Origin: Deferribacteraceae bacterium UBA1873 | GTDB lineage: Bacteria; Chrysiogenota; Deferribacteres; Deferribacterales; Flexistipitaceae | NCBI GenBank assembly: GCA_002338145.1 | Contig: DDHP01000044.1 | Coordinates: forward strand, 57,069 to 68,299 | Direction of reading: 5' to 3' | DNA: 11,231 bases | Part shown: positions 1-6,371 of the stretch, one piece after another | Layout of the letters: each line of letters opens with the position of its first letter | How positions within the stretch are numbered: the stretch's first letter is position 1 | Translations under genes and position numbers: made by a program | Notes under the pieces: model-generated | What the model was told of the DNA's origin: nothing | Database searches by the model: none | Seen by the model: only the letters and a program-made list of their open reading frames with translations

Positions 1-141
1 GATGACAGTTTTTTGTCATTCCTTGCCCTGTTAAATGCTGCTGGACAGCCCGGCAAAGCCGGATTTAACAGGGCGAGCGGAACGAAGTGGAATCGAGGAA
101 TCTCTATTCTTATATACCAAATATATCTGCGTTTCTGCTTA
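1..141 (+). repeat. Structured intergenic repeat, left copy (cut by window edge)
   Basis: This copy matches the reverse complement of 11014-11145 over its visible length. In order it has a small palindrome ATGACA-N6-TGTCAT (2-19), a long stem formed by 25-36 and 63-74 (12 perfect pairs, extendable by a T-G wobble and two more pairs), and two hairpins inside the loop: GCTG/CAGC at 37-49 and CCGGC/GCCGG at 50-62. A GAATCTCTATT end follows at 98-108, then an AT-rich linker and GCGTTTCTGCTTA (129-141). The element begins left of the window. No coding function is credible. It resembles short non-autonomous or structured repeats found between bacterial genes. Confidence 0.85.
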
Positions 142-249
142 AACGTTGCTTACATCTCAGTATTTTCAATACTTTTGTTGTTATCTTTATTATTACATTA
201 TTGTATCACCAAATAAATCTAAAATCGTATAAGTAGTTGATAATAAAAG
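142..249. other. Intergenic AT-rich spacer, repeat to tRNA
   Basis: No gene is visible in this 108-base gap. A weak AT-rich hairpin, AGTATT-TTC-AATACT at 159-173, is followed on the plus strand by a short T-rich stretch. It is too weak to call a terminator. The minus-strand transcript from the tRNA would read into this spacer and then into the repeat. Confidence 0.4.
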
Positions 250-322
250 CGGGCGATACAGGACTCGAACCTGTCCACCGGGTTCCGGAGACCCGTGCTC
301 TATCCACCTGAGCTAATCGCCC
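250..322 (-). tRNA. tRNA-Arg (anticodon CCG)
   Basis: The reverse complement folds as a full cloverleaf. The seven-pair acceptor is GGGCGAT/ATCGCCC, the D stem GCTC/GAGC, and the anticodon stem CGGGT/ACCCG with loop CTCCGGA, giving anticodon CCG, which reads the Arg codon CGG. The T stem is ACAGG/CCTGT with loop TTCGAGT. The discriminator is G at 250 and no CCA is encoded, so CCA must be added after transcription. Its 5' end lies inside the 3' end of the PrmA-like gene on the same strand, with a 23-base overlap, so the tRNA is probably cut out of a longer transcript. No dedicated tRNA promoter is obvious. Confidence 0.95.
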
Positions 323-893
323 TTTTAAGAACAACAGTAGAAAAATCTTCCATAATTTCGTTTCTAATCAAAACAAAATCTTTTTTTCCACAATATTTTT
401 GCCTGATATCGAAATTGTTCTCAACAGGAATACCTGATAAGACAACATAACTGCCGTCAACGGTAATTCGCTTTATAAAGTCATAGAGTGAGATAATAAT
501 ATCAAAATATATATTTGCAACTACTAAATCAAATTTCCCGCTGATGCTTTCATAATCACCACAAATTACGTTATTAACACAGCATCTGTTCAGACGTAAA
601 TTATAACTGGACGTTTTACATGCATCAAATGATATGTCAAATCCAACTACATGTCTTGCACCCATCTTTTCGGCCATTATCCCGAGGATTCCGGTACCAC
701 AGCCGATATCCAGTACATTTTTATTCCTAATATCAATATGTTCCAGCTTATTTAGACAGCTTTTCGTCGTTTCATGTTCGCCACTCCCAAAAGCTCCCAG
801 AGATATATAAAGACTATTTTCATCATACTTTTCAAGTTTTTCATCTATTCCCAGCATAAATACCGGAAAACTAATACCGTCAATTTTTCGCAT
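300..893 (-). CDS. Short PrmA-like (ribosomal protein L11) methyltransferase
   Basis: This 197-residue protein has the catalytic half of the PrmA family, which trimethylates ribosomal protein L11 using S-adenosylmethionine. The PrmA loop is GAFGSGEHETT (about 33-43), followed by the SAM-binding motif VLDIGCGTGILG (about 60-71), an acidic VVGFDIS strand, the motif IV equivalent DLVVANIY, and a late VVLSGIP strand. PrmA is normally about 290 residues; the N-terminal substrate-binding domain is missing, so L11 may not be the substrate. No clear ribosome binding site precedes the ATG, and an upstream stop in frame excludes a longer version in this frame. The natural end appears to be STVVLKR; the last six residues, AISSGG, come from the tRNA sequence, and the TAG stop lies inside the tRNA. 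Family confidence is high, exact role uncertain. Confidence 0.75.
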   Translation of the reverse strand: MRKIDGISFPVFMLGIDEKLEKYDENSLYISLGAFGSGEHETTKSCLNKLEHIDIRNKNVLDIGCGTGILGIMAEKMGARHVVGFDISFDACKTSSYNLRLNRCCVNNVICGDYESISGKFDLVVANIYFDIIISLYDFIKRITVDGSYVVLSGIPVENNFDIRQKYCGKKDFVLIRNEIMEDFSTVVLKRAISSGG

Positions 894-1035
894 ACTTTGA
901 AATAATATTAAGACAATTTTTTTGCAAGAAATGAAGCAGGTAAAACCGCTCCATTATTCGGTAACCTTCAAACAATTATGCACCATAAATATAAAAATAT
1001 AAGCTGATTAAGGGTTATTTTTCCTGAATTACCGT
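894..1035. other. Intergenic region with possible out-of-frame 5' remnant of the PrmA-like gene
   Basis: This is a 142-base gap. On the minus strand a short reading frame starting at an ATG near 933 (MERFYLLHFLQKNC...) runs into the PrmA-like start region and stops just inside it. It is shifted by one base relative to that gene, at a five-A run (about 886-890). It could be a short N-terminal piece of the methyltransferase separated by an indel, or chance. An imperfect hairpin spans about 938-967 without a T tract. I see no clear promoter or terminator. Confidence 0.3.
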
Positions 1036-1617
1036 TTAAAAGCTATAGCGCAGCCCAATGGTATTGGCATTGTAAGCTTCATTCATATTCCCCACAGTAC
1101 CGTCAGCTCCTGAACGGTGATGCAGTCTGTATACAAGCTCCCAACGAGGAAATTTTTGTAAAGAAAAAGAAATTTCCGGCCCTAAATAAAACAAAACATA
1201 TGCATCTCTATCCTCATGAGAATTTTTCGTCCTTTCTCTCTCTTTACCCATCGTCTCATTCACCCAGCTTACCCCACCGGTTATACCTACGCCTATTCTA
1301 AGGCTTCCAACCGTTATTCCTTTATGACGAAGGAATAACCCACCCCACCCTTCATAGGTACCTTTATCGCCAAAGCGGGCGGCAAAACCAACTTCCGGCC
1401 CGTATTCTATATCAAAAAACAAATTACCAATATGCCTGCTGTAAGCCAAAGCAAGTAAATAGTTATCTTCATAATCTGATTCTATAAAGTTAGCAGTTTT
1501 ACCCATACTGTCACTTGTGAAACTTCCGGTAAAAACATGCAGTTTGTTTTTATATGTCTCTGCAAAAGCAGTAAGGCTAACCATAAAAAATACTAAAACT
1601 ATTATAAAGCGTTTCAT
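1036..1617 (-). CDS. Outer-membrane beta-barrel protein, PagL-like (possible lipid A deacylase)
   Basis: The 193-residue protein begins with a signal peptide (basic start, hydrophobic 4-17, likely cut after AFA at 19). It continues as alternating beta strands and ends in RYSF, with the terminal Phe typical of barrels recognised by the BAM machinery. Near the C-terminus YRLHHRSGADG carries an H-x-S pair (H167, S169), with E180 eleven residues on. PagL lipid A 3-O-deacylases use His, Ser and Glu with a similar order and spacing near their C-terminal strands, so an acyloxyacyl-hydrolase-like role is plausible but not proven; an uncharacterised small barrel is the alternative. A strong ribosome binding site, AGGGGG, lies five bases before the ATG. 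The gene follows the triple-PAS kinase by 47 bases on the same strand, suggesting co-transcription. Confidence 0.6.
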   Translation of the reverse strand: MKRFIIVLVFFMVSLTAFAETYKNKLHVFTGSFTSDSMGKTANFIESDYEDNYLLALAYSRHIGNLFFDIEYGPEVGFAARFGDKGTYEGWGGLFLRHKGITVGSLRIGVGITGGVSWVNETMGKERERTKNSHEDRDAYVLFYLGPEISFSLQKFPRWELVYRLHHRSGADGTVGNMNEAYNANTIGLRYSF

Positions 1618-1664
1618 GGTGTCCCCCTATCAACATAAAATCGATAAAATTCTTTCTTTTATAC

Positions 1665-3563
1665 TTAGCATTTTTCAGATGGAAAATAAATATAAAAATT
1701 CGTACCCTTGCCAGGAGAGCTTTCCACCCGCAATGTACCACCGTACTGTTTAATAATCCCATACACCATAGACAACCCCAGACCTGTTCCCCTATCTTCG
1801 CTTTTTGTACTGTAAAAGGGGTCGAAGATTTTATTAATATCCTTTTGGGATATACCGATACCAGTGTCTGAAATTTTTATACAGATAAAGTCCCCCGGAG
1901 TAAATTCCAAAAGGAAATCTGCAGACATTTTATCCAAATTAATTTTTTCGGTTTCTATAATTATTTTGTTGTCTTCACTATCACTCCTATCCTCAACAGC
2001 GTCTCTGGCATTCAAAACCAAATTGGTAATAACCTGCTCAAGTTGCGTTTTATCACAGAGAATAAGTGGCAAATCTTGTTGAAATCGGCAAACAATTTCA
2101 CAGTCTTTGCCAATAATTCGCTCAAACATCCCAAGCACTTCCTCTATACTCTGGTTAACATCAACCTGCTCTGGTTTTGATTCCTTTCTCTTTGTAAAAA
2201 CATGCAGCTGTTTTACAATTTTTGACGCACTTTCACCGGCACTCAGGATTGACCTCAACGTTTTTTCAACTATTTTAGGTTCATCAAGCTTTTGCAAACC
2301 AAATTCCACATTAAAGAAAATCGAAGACAATATATTGTTAAAATCATGGGCTATTCCGCTGGCCAATCTCCCCACTGACTCCATCTTATTGGCATGAAGA
2401 AGCTGTCTTTCAAGTTTTTTTCTTTCTGAAATATCCCGGAGCACCCCTTCAATAAAAATATTTTCATCCTCATTATTTTTTGATATATAAGCTGATATAG
2501 AAACATTGAACATTTCTTCCTTTTCATTTACCAGTTCTATTTCGTAGTCGTTAATCTCACCTTTATGTAATAATTCTTTGACAAGATTTTTTCCCTGATT
2601 TTTATCTTTGTAAATACTTCTCAAATCCAAGCCAATCAACCTGTTCACAGGAATATTTGTATAATTTTTCACAGAGGGACTTATATCCAGCAAATTCCCG
2701 TCAATGGATGATTTAAAATATACATCCTGTATATTTTCAAAAATTCTCCGGTATTTTTCTTCATTTATCTGAAGTTGCTCTTCAGCCTCTTTTTTACCGG
2801 TAATATCCCTGCCCAAAACAATTATACCTCTCCTGCTGCCATCATCGTTAATCAGCGGCACCCTTATCACATCAAAAACCTTTCTATTGCCGAATTTATC
2901 TGTAATTGTCTCATCGTTTCTCATTATTTTTTTACTGTTCCATACATTTTCATCTGATTTCATAAACTCTTCAAAAATATCTCTGAACTGCGGCTTAACC
3001 TTTGCAATATCAAGGTCAGTCTTGTACTTATAGTTAGTATTCTCCAAATCAAAAAGTTTTAGGGCCGCATCATTAGCCTCTAGCCAGCGCCCATATCCGT
3101 CTTTAAAACAGATTATATCAGGTGTGGCATTAATTAATAGTTTGAGACGTTTCCTTTCCTCCTCATAAGCTTTCCTGCTCAGGACTTTCTCTGTAACATC
3201 CAGTAAATTAAGGATTAAATGAGTTACGTTACCATCATCATCCTTTACAGGTATCAGACACCAATCCCAGTAAGTAGTGCCTTTTTCCGGATGCTCAGGA
3301 TACTCAAAGGGCTTTTCATAATCCAGATGCGGTTTTCCAGTCTTTACAACATGCCGGAATATCGATTCATTTTCTTCATCGGGATAGAGTTCAAAATGGT
3401 TTTTTCCCACAAAAAAATCCGGGATTTTATTATCCGCCAGGGCATACTGCCTATTAACTTTTAAGAAATTAAAATCTCTGTCCATGTATGCAATAAGAGT
3501 ATAAGAATACTCAAATATATTTTCAAAAATTAGCAATTCATCATTAATTTTATTTTTATTCAA
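1665..3563 (-). CDS. Cytoplasmic triple-PAS sensor histidine kinase
   Basis: The 632-residue protein has no membrane segment. Three PAS-type sensor domains occupy about 12-128, 138-258 and 266-384, the last two each ending in a DIT/DIS-type linker followed by coiled coil. The HisKA helix has SGIAHDFNN with phospho-accepting H406. The ATPase domain has the N-box NLVLNARDA (514-522), G1 DTGIGIS (566-572), F-box DPFY (581-584) and G2 GTGLGLS (592-598). All catalytic motifs are intact. No receiver is attached, so the partner is separate. The first codon is TTG at 3563; the only codons upstream before an in-frame stop are ATT/ATA types, and the ribosome binding site is weak (GCGAG), suggesting low translation. 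It sits 44 bases after the XRE-cupin gene and 47 bases before the barrel gene. The signal sensed cannot be read from sequence. Confidence 0.9.
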   Translation of the reverse strand: MNKNKINDELLIFENIFEYSYTLIAYMDRDFNFLKVNRQYALADNKIPDFFVGKNHFELYPDEENESIFRHVVKTGKPHLDYEKPFEYPEHPEKGTTYWDWCLIPVKDDDGNVTHLILNLLDVTEKVLSRKAYEEERKRLKLLINATPDIICFKDGYGRWLEANDAALKLFDLENTNYKYKTDLDIAKVKPQFRDIFEEFMKSDENVWNSKKIMRNDETITDKFGNRKVFDVIRVPLINDDGSRRGIIVLGRDITGKKEAEEQLQINEEKYRRIFENIQDVYFKSSIDGNLLDISPSVKNYTNIPVNRLIGLDLRSIYKDKNQGKNLVKELLHKGEINDYEIELVNEKEEMFNVSISAYISKNNEDENIFIEGVLRDISERKKLERQLLHANKMESVGRLASGIAHDFNNILSSIFFNVEFGLQKLDEPKIVEKTLRSILSAGESASKIVKQLHVFTKRKESKPEQVDVNQSIEEVLGMFERIIGKDCEIVCRFQQDLPLILCDKTQLEQVITNLVLNARDAVEDRSDSEDNKIIIETEKINLDKMSADFLLEFTPGDFICIKISDTGIGISQKDINKIFDPFYSTKSEDRGTGLGLSMVYGIIKQYGGTLRVESSPGKGTNFYIYFPSEKC

Positions 3564-3607
3564 AATAATACTCGCTTGACCATAACTTATTTAATAATCC
3601 AGATATT

Positions 3608-4144
3608 TCAAAAACTTGGCGGTGTACCAACCCAAAAAGCCCTGGTCATTTTGTCAGTTTTGTTCCTAAGGCGGTGGGGAAGATTTGAACTGAAGTATAT
3701 AGCATCACCCTCTTCCAGTACATGTTCATCATTGCCAATCACAACCGTCATCGTACCTTCAAAAACATACCCAAACTCTTCACCTGTATGCCTGTAAAAA
3801 TCCGTCCCCGTTTCAGAATACGGGTCAATTTCTATGAGTAATGGCTCCATTTTTCTATTAACAATTTTGGAAGCAAAGAACGTTATGCTCATTGTTTTAT
3901 TTTTAAGAATTTTATAATCTTTTTTATCCAACGTGTGGACAATATTCCTCTCATCTTCAAACAACTCACTGATTGTAGTACCCAAAGCGTAGCAAATTTT
4001 CTTCAGTGATGATATTGACGGAGAATTCTTGCCGTTTTCAATCTGACTTATAAAGCTCTTTGTAAAGCCGGTTTTCTGGGAAATATCCTCCAGCGTCATA
4101 CCCAACTTCTTCCTCATGTCCCTCAATTTAGCACCATAACTCAT
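3608..4144 (-). CDS. XRE-family transcriptional regulator with C-terminal cupin (copy 1)
   Basis: The 178-residue DNA-binding regulator has an XRE helix-turn-helix at about 4-62 (core MTLEDISQKTGFTKSFISQI) joined to a small cupin at about 105-172. The cupin keeps HTGEEFGYVFEG (H119, E122/E123) and PHRLRN (H157), the usual metal or ligand pocket residues. Relatives of this architecture (PuuR type) sense small metabolites and usually act locally. I start it at 4144, because the good ribosome binding site AAGGAG precedes that ATG; a longer frame starting at 4204 would overlap the promoter. A near-consensus promoter lies directly upstream. The gene is divergent from the kinase-carbonic anhydrase operon with only 45 bases between starts, so it probably controls both itself and that operon. 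Confidence 0.88.
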   Translation of the reverse strand: MSYGAKLRDMRKKLGMTLEDISQKTGFTKSFISQIENGKNSPSISSLKKICYALGTTISELFEDERNIVHTLDKKDYKILKNKTMSITFFASKIVNRKMEPLLIEIDPYSETGTDFYRHTGEEFGYVFEGTMTVVIGNDEHVLEEGDAIYFSSNLPHRLRNKTDKMTRAFWVGTPPSF

Positions 4145-4153
4145 TTTAACTCC

Positions 4154-4182
4154 TTGCAATATGTTATTTTTTACATTATATA
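4154..4182 (+). promoter_or_regulatory. Candidate promoter for kinase-carbonic anhydrase operon (possibly leaderless)
   Basis: TTGCAA (4154-4159), a 17-base spacer and TATATA (4177-4182) are seven bases from the kinase ATG at 4190. A start at the usual distance would fall on the A of the ATG, giving a leaderless mRNA. That would explain why this gene has no ribosome binding site. It overlaps the opposing promoter at 4175-4204 and the ribosome binding site of the regulator. AT-rich sequence makes chance matches easy, so this is moderate to weak. Confidence 0.4.
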
Positions 4183-4204
4183 TTAAAATATGAGCAAAAG
4201 TCAA
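4175..4204 (-). promoter_or_regulatory. Sigma-70-type promoter for the XRE-cupin 1 gene
   Basis: On the minus strand TTGACT (4204-4199), an 18-base spacer and a perfect TATAAT (4180-4175) are followed by a transcription start near 4168. This gives a leader of about 24 bases carrying the AAGGAG ribosome binding site. The -35 box lies inside the first codons of the divergent kinase gene, so the two transcription units interfere physically. It may drive the regulator, the triple-PAS kinase and the barrel gene together. Confidence 0.7.
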
Positions 4205-5233
4205 GCAAATAAGTTAAATTTTTATAATCTAAAGTTCTTTTTATTTATAGTAGTTTTAGAGATTATCATTCTTTTTATTTTAATCAACAATCAATATTTA
4301 ATCCCCTTTATAATTTTACTGCTGCTGCAATTTGTAATAATATCTGCATTGTCACTGCATAAAATTAACAAAATGAAAGAAGAAATTCACACATATAAAA
4401 TGAATCTCCAGAAAAAATCCAAAGAAAGTGATATGTCGATGCAGGAGCTGCATACAGCCAACGAAGAGCTGAGAGCACTGAACAACGAACTTATAAAATC
4501 AAAGAAAGAACTTGAGGAGCTGTCCGATTACAGGGGACGTTTTCTTGTTAACATGTCACACGAACTGCGTACCCCCCTGAACTCTATAATTGGTTTCAGT
4601 ACTGTAATGCTGGACAACAGTTATGACATTGACAGAAACGAATATCGGGAAATGGTTCAGATTATTCATGATTCCAGCAAGAAATTATTAACACTTATAA
4701 ACAATATCCTTGATTTGACAAAAGTGGAAACAAGCACTTATGAACCCAATCCCGGATACATGGACATAAACAATATACTGGAGGCATCGGCATCCATATG
4801 CAAAGGGATGTTAAAAAATAATTCATCAGTAATATTCAATTTTAAAAAAGAAGAAAATCTCCCCAAAGTTTGGGCGGATGAAAGGGCTTTGAGCAAAGCT
4901 CTTAATAATATTATAGACAACGCAGTAAAATTTACAAAACGAGGGGAGATAACTCTGAAAGCTTACCATGAAGATAAATTTGTAATTATTGAAATCAGCG
5001 ACACAGGTATCGGTATAAATAGCGAAATATATAAACATATTTTTGAACCATTTATCACAGCTTACGCAGATAAAGATAACAGAACACTTTCCGAAAAAAA
5101 TGGAACAGGGATAGGGCTTGCTCTTTCAAAATACTTATTGGAAATCATCGAAGCTGAGCTGTTAATAGATTCCCAGGACGGACATGGAACTGTGGTCAAA
5201 ATAAAACTTAAAAAGCAGGATTCAAATGCATAA
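4190..5233 (+). CDS. Membrane histidine kinase with two-helix hairpin, no external sensor domain
   Basis: The 347-residue kinase has two adjacent membrane helices (about 12-32 and 36-56) with only a few residues between them. A coiled coil (about 58-115) leads to HisKA with NMSHELRTPLN (H124). The ATPase domain has the N-box NNIIDNAVKF (239-248), G1 DTGIGIN (271-277), F-box EPF (286-288) and G2 GTGIGLALS (305-313). It is shorter than most kinases because it lacks any extracellular or PAS domain. Intramembrane-sensing kinases have a similar plan, so the signal may be in the membrane or come through a partner protein. No ribosome binding site is visible before the ATG. Its last codons overlap the start of the carbonic anhydrase gene by eight bases, implying translational coupling. 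No receiver gene is adjacent. Confidence 0.9.
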   Translation: MSKSQANKLNFYNLKFFLFIVVLEIIILFILINNQYLIPFIILLLLQFVIISALSLHKINKMKEEIHTYKMNLQKKSKESDMSMQELHTANEELRALNNELIKSKKELEELSDYRGRFLVNMSHELRTPLNSIIGFSTVMLDNSYDIDRNEYREMVQIIHDSSKKLLTLINNILDLTKVETSTYEPNPGYMDINNILEASASICKGMLKNNSSVIFNFKKEENLPKVWADERALSKALNNIIDNAVKFTKRGEITLKAYHEDKFVIIEISDTGIGINSEIYKHIFEPFITAYADKDNRTLSEKNGTGIGLALSKYLLEIIEAELLIDSQDGHGTVVKIKLKKQDSNA

Positions 5234-5759
5234 TGTTGAAAAAAGATTGCAAATGCCGCTTAATATACCTGAGTCATGTTTCGTTGCACCCAATGCGGTT
5301 ATTATAGGGGATGTGACTTTTAGTGAAAATTGCAGCATCTGGTACAATGTTGTCATCAGAGGGGACGTGGAAAAAATATTTATAGGCAAATCCACCAATA
5401 TCCAGGACGGAGCCGTTGTTCATGTTACAAAAGATTTATATTCTACTGCTATGGGGGATTTTGTCACCATAGGTCACAATGCCTCCCTCCACGGCTGCAA
5501 ACTGGGAAATAATATCCTGGTGGGTATAGGTGCAATAATTCTGGATAATACAGAAGTCTGCGGCAATAACCTTATTGCCGCCGGCTCACTACTCCCTCCG
5601 GGGAAAAAATACCCCGCCGGGACACTGATAAAAGGAAGCCCTGCAAAAGCTGTAAGGGATCTCACAGAAAAAGAAATAAACAGTATAAAAGAAAATGCCC
5701 AGAGGTATGTAAAATATAAAGATATTTATCTTAAAAATATGCAAACTGATTTATTTTGA
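5226..5759 (+). CDS. Gamma-class carbonic anhydrase-like protein (left-handed beta-helix)
   Basis: The 177-residue protein is a hexapeptide-repeat, left-handed beta-helix protein of the gamma-carbonic anhydrase/YrdA/PaaY group. It matches the family from APNAVIIGDV, through WYNVVIRGD (R45, D47) and TNIQDGAVVHV (Q60, D61, H66), to TIGHNASLHGC (H84, H89), and ends with KGSPAKAVRDLTEKE and a C-terminal helix. The three His that bind the metal between trimer subunits (H66, H84, H89) are all present. It may hydrate CO2, though many close relatives have little measured activity. The ATG at 5226 overlaps the kinase stop and has AGGA at a suitable distance; a second in-frame ATG nine codons later is less likely. 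It ends by overlapping the convergent regulator gene by nine bases. Fold assignment is very secure; catalysis is inferred. Confidence 0.92.
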   Translation: MHNVEKRLQMPLNIPESCFVAPNAVIIGDVTFSENCSIWYNVVIRGDVEKIFIGKSTNIQDGAVVHVTKDLYSTAMGDFVTIGHNASLHGCKLGNNILVGIGAIILDNTEVCGNNLIAAGSLLPPGKKYPAGTLIKGSPAKAVRDLTEKEINSIKENAQRYVKYKDIYLKNMQTDLF

Positions 5760-6344
5760 CTGCTCAATTATCTCTTTTATATCCTGACTTTTCATTCGCA
5801 CACTGAGGATTTTTGAAGAATCCCCGGAGACACTTTCGGCATAATGTGGTATTTTGGAATTAAAAGCTATTGAATCCCCCTCATTCATTGTAATAATCTC
5901 ATTATTGAGATATAAAATAATTTTCCCTTCAATAAGGTACATAAATTCATAACCTTCATGACTAAAAAGTTTTTTCTTTTCATTACCAGGCTCAATAGTA
6001 ACTATGAACGTTTCAAAAATATCATTATCTTTTATATGCGCCAGTTCTTCATATAAATAGCCATGTTTGGCTCCTTCTTTAAAAACATTTTGTCGTTCAT
6101 CCTTTTTCACAAAATAGTAATCTTTATAATCAATTTCCTCTTCAAAAAAATAGGTCATTTTCACATTCAAGACTTTGGATATTTTGGCAAGTGTACTGAT
6201 GGGCGGCATAACTAAATTGTTTTCTATCTGGGAAATAAGTGCTTTGGAAAATCCGGTAAACATTGCTACATCCTGAAGGGTAAGATTACGGTCGTTGCGC
6301 AGCTTTTTTATCCTGCCGCCTATATTTATATTCATATCATACAT
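5751..6344 (-). CDS. XRE-family transcriptional regulator with C-terminal cupin (copy 2)
   Basis: The 197-residue protein has the same plan as the regulator at 3608-4144 but is clearly diverged. The XRE helix-turn-helix is at about 7-66 (core LTLQDVAMFTGFSKALISQI), followed by a linker and a cupin at about 112-185 with FSHEGYEFMYLIEG (H129, E130, E133) and IPHYAE (H167). The start at 6344 has AGGTGAG just upstream; an ATG three codons later is possible. A TTGACA promoter lies upstream, inside the zero-frame tail of the preceding kinase. Its stop is tail-to-tail with the carbonic anhydrase gene, overlapping by nine bases, so antisense interference between the two units is likely. The ligand is unknown. 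Confidence 0.88.
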   Translation of the reverse strand: MYDMNINIGGRIKKLRNDRNLTLQDVAMFTGFSKALISQIENNLVMPPISTLAKISKVLNVKMTYFFEEEIDYKDYYFVKKDERQNVFKEGAKHGYLYEELAHIKDNDIFETFIVTIEPGNEKKKLFSHEGYEFMYLIEGKIILYLNNEIITMNEGDSIAFNSKIPHYAESVSGDSSKILSVRMKSQDIKEIIEQSK

Positions 6345-6371
6345 ATCTCACCTGTTTATGTTTAAAATTAT

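Noticed and set aside
159..173. Hairpin AGTATT-TTC-AATACT as a terminator
   Set aside because: Only six weak pairs, mostly A-T, and the T stretch is interrupted; a chance fold is likely in such AT-rich DNA.
13..216. Open frame of 67 codons on the plus strand
   Set aside because: It runs through the structured repeat and its hairpins; no ribosome binding site, no recognisable protein, explained by the repeat.
938..967. Imperfect inverted repeat between the barrel and methyltransferase genes
   Set aside because: Contains mismatches and a bulge and has no T tract; not enough to call a terminator or riboswitch.
1965..2110. Three Cys (488, 492, 503) in the triple-PAS kinase as part of the Cys-cluster theme
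   Set aside because: Only three Cys, at different spacing from the His and N-box, in positions where ordinary kinases vary; probably incidental.
1864..3464. Several plus-strand frames of 60-96 codons
   Set aside because: They lie antisense to the triple-PAS kinase, whose domains and motifs are intact; low-complexity antisense frames only.
4145..4204. Longer N-terminus for XRE-cupin 1 (extra 20 residues)
   Set aside because: The extension would cover the promoter and ribosome binding site; the ATG at 4144 has AAGGAG and begins right at the helix-turn-helix.
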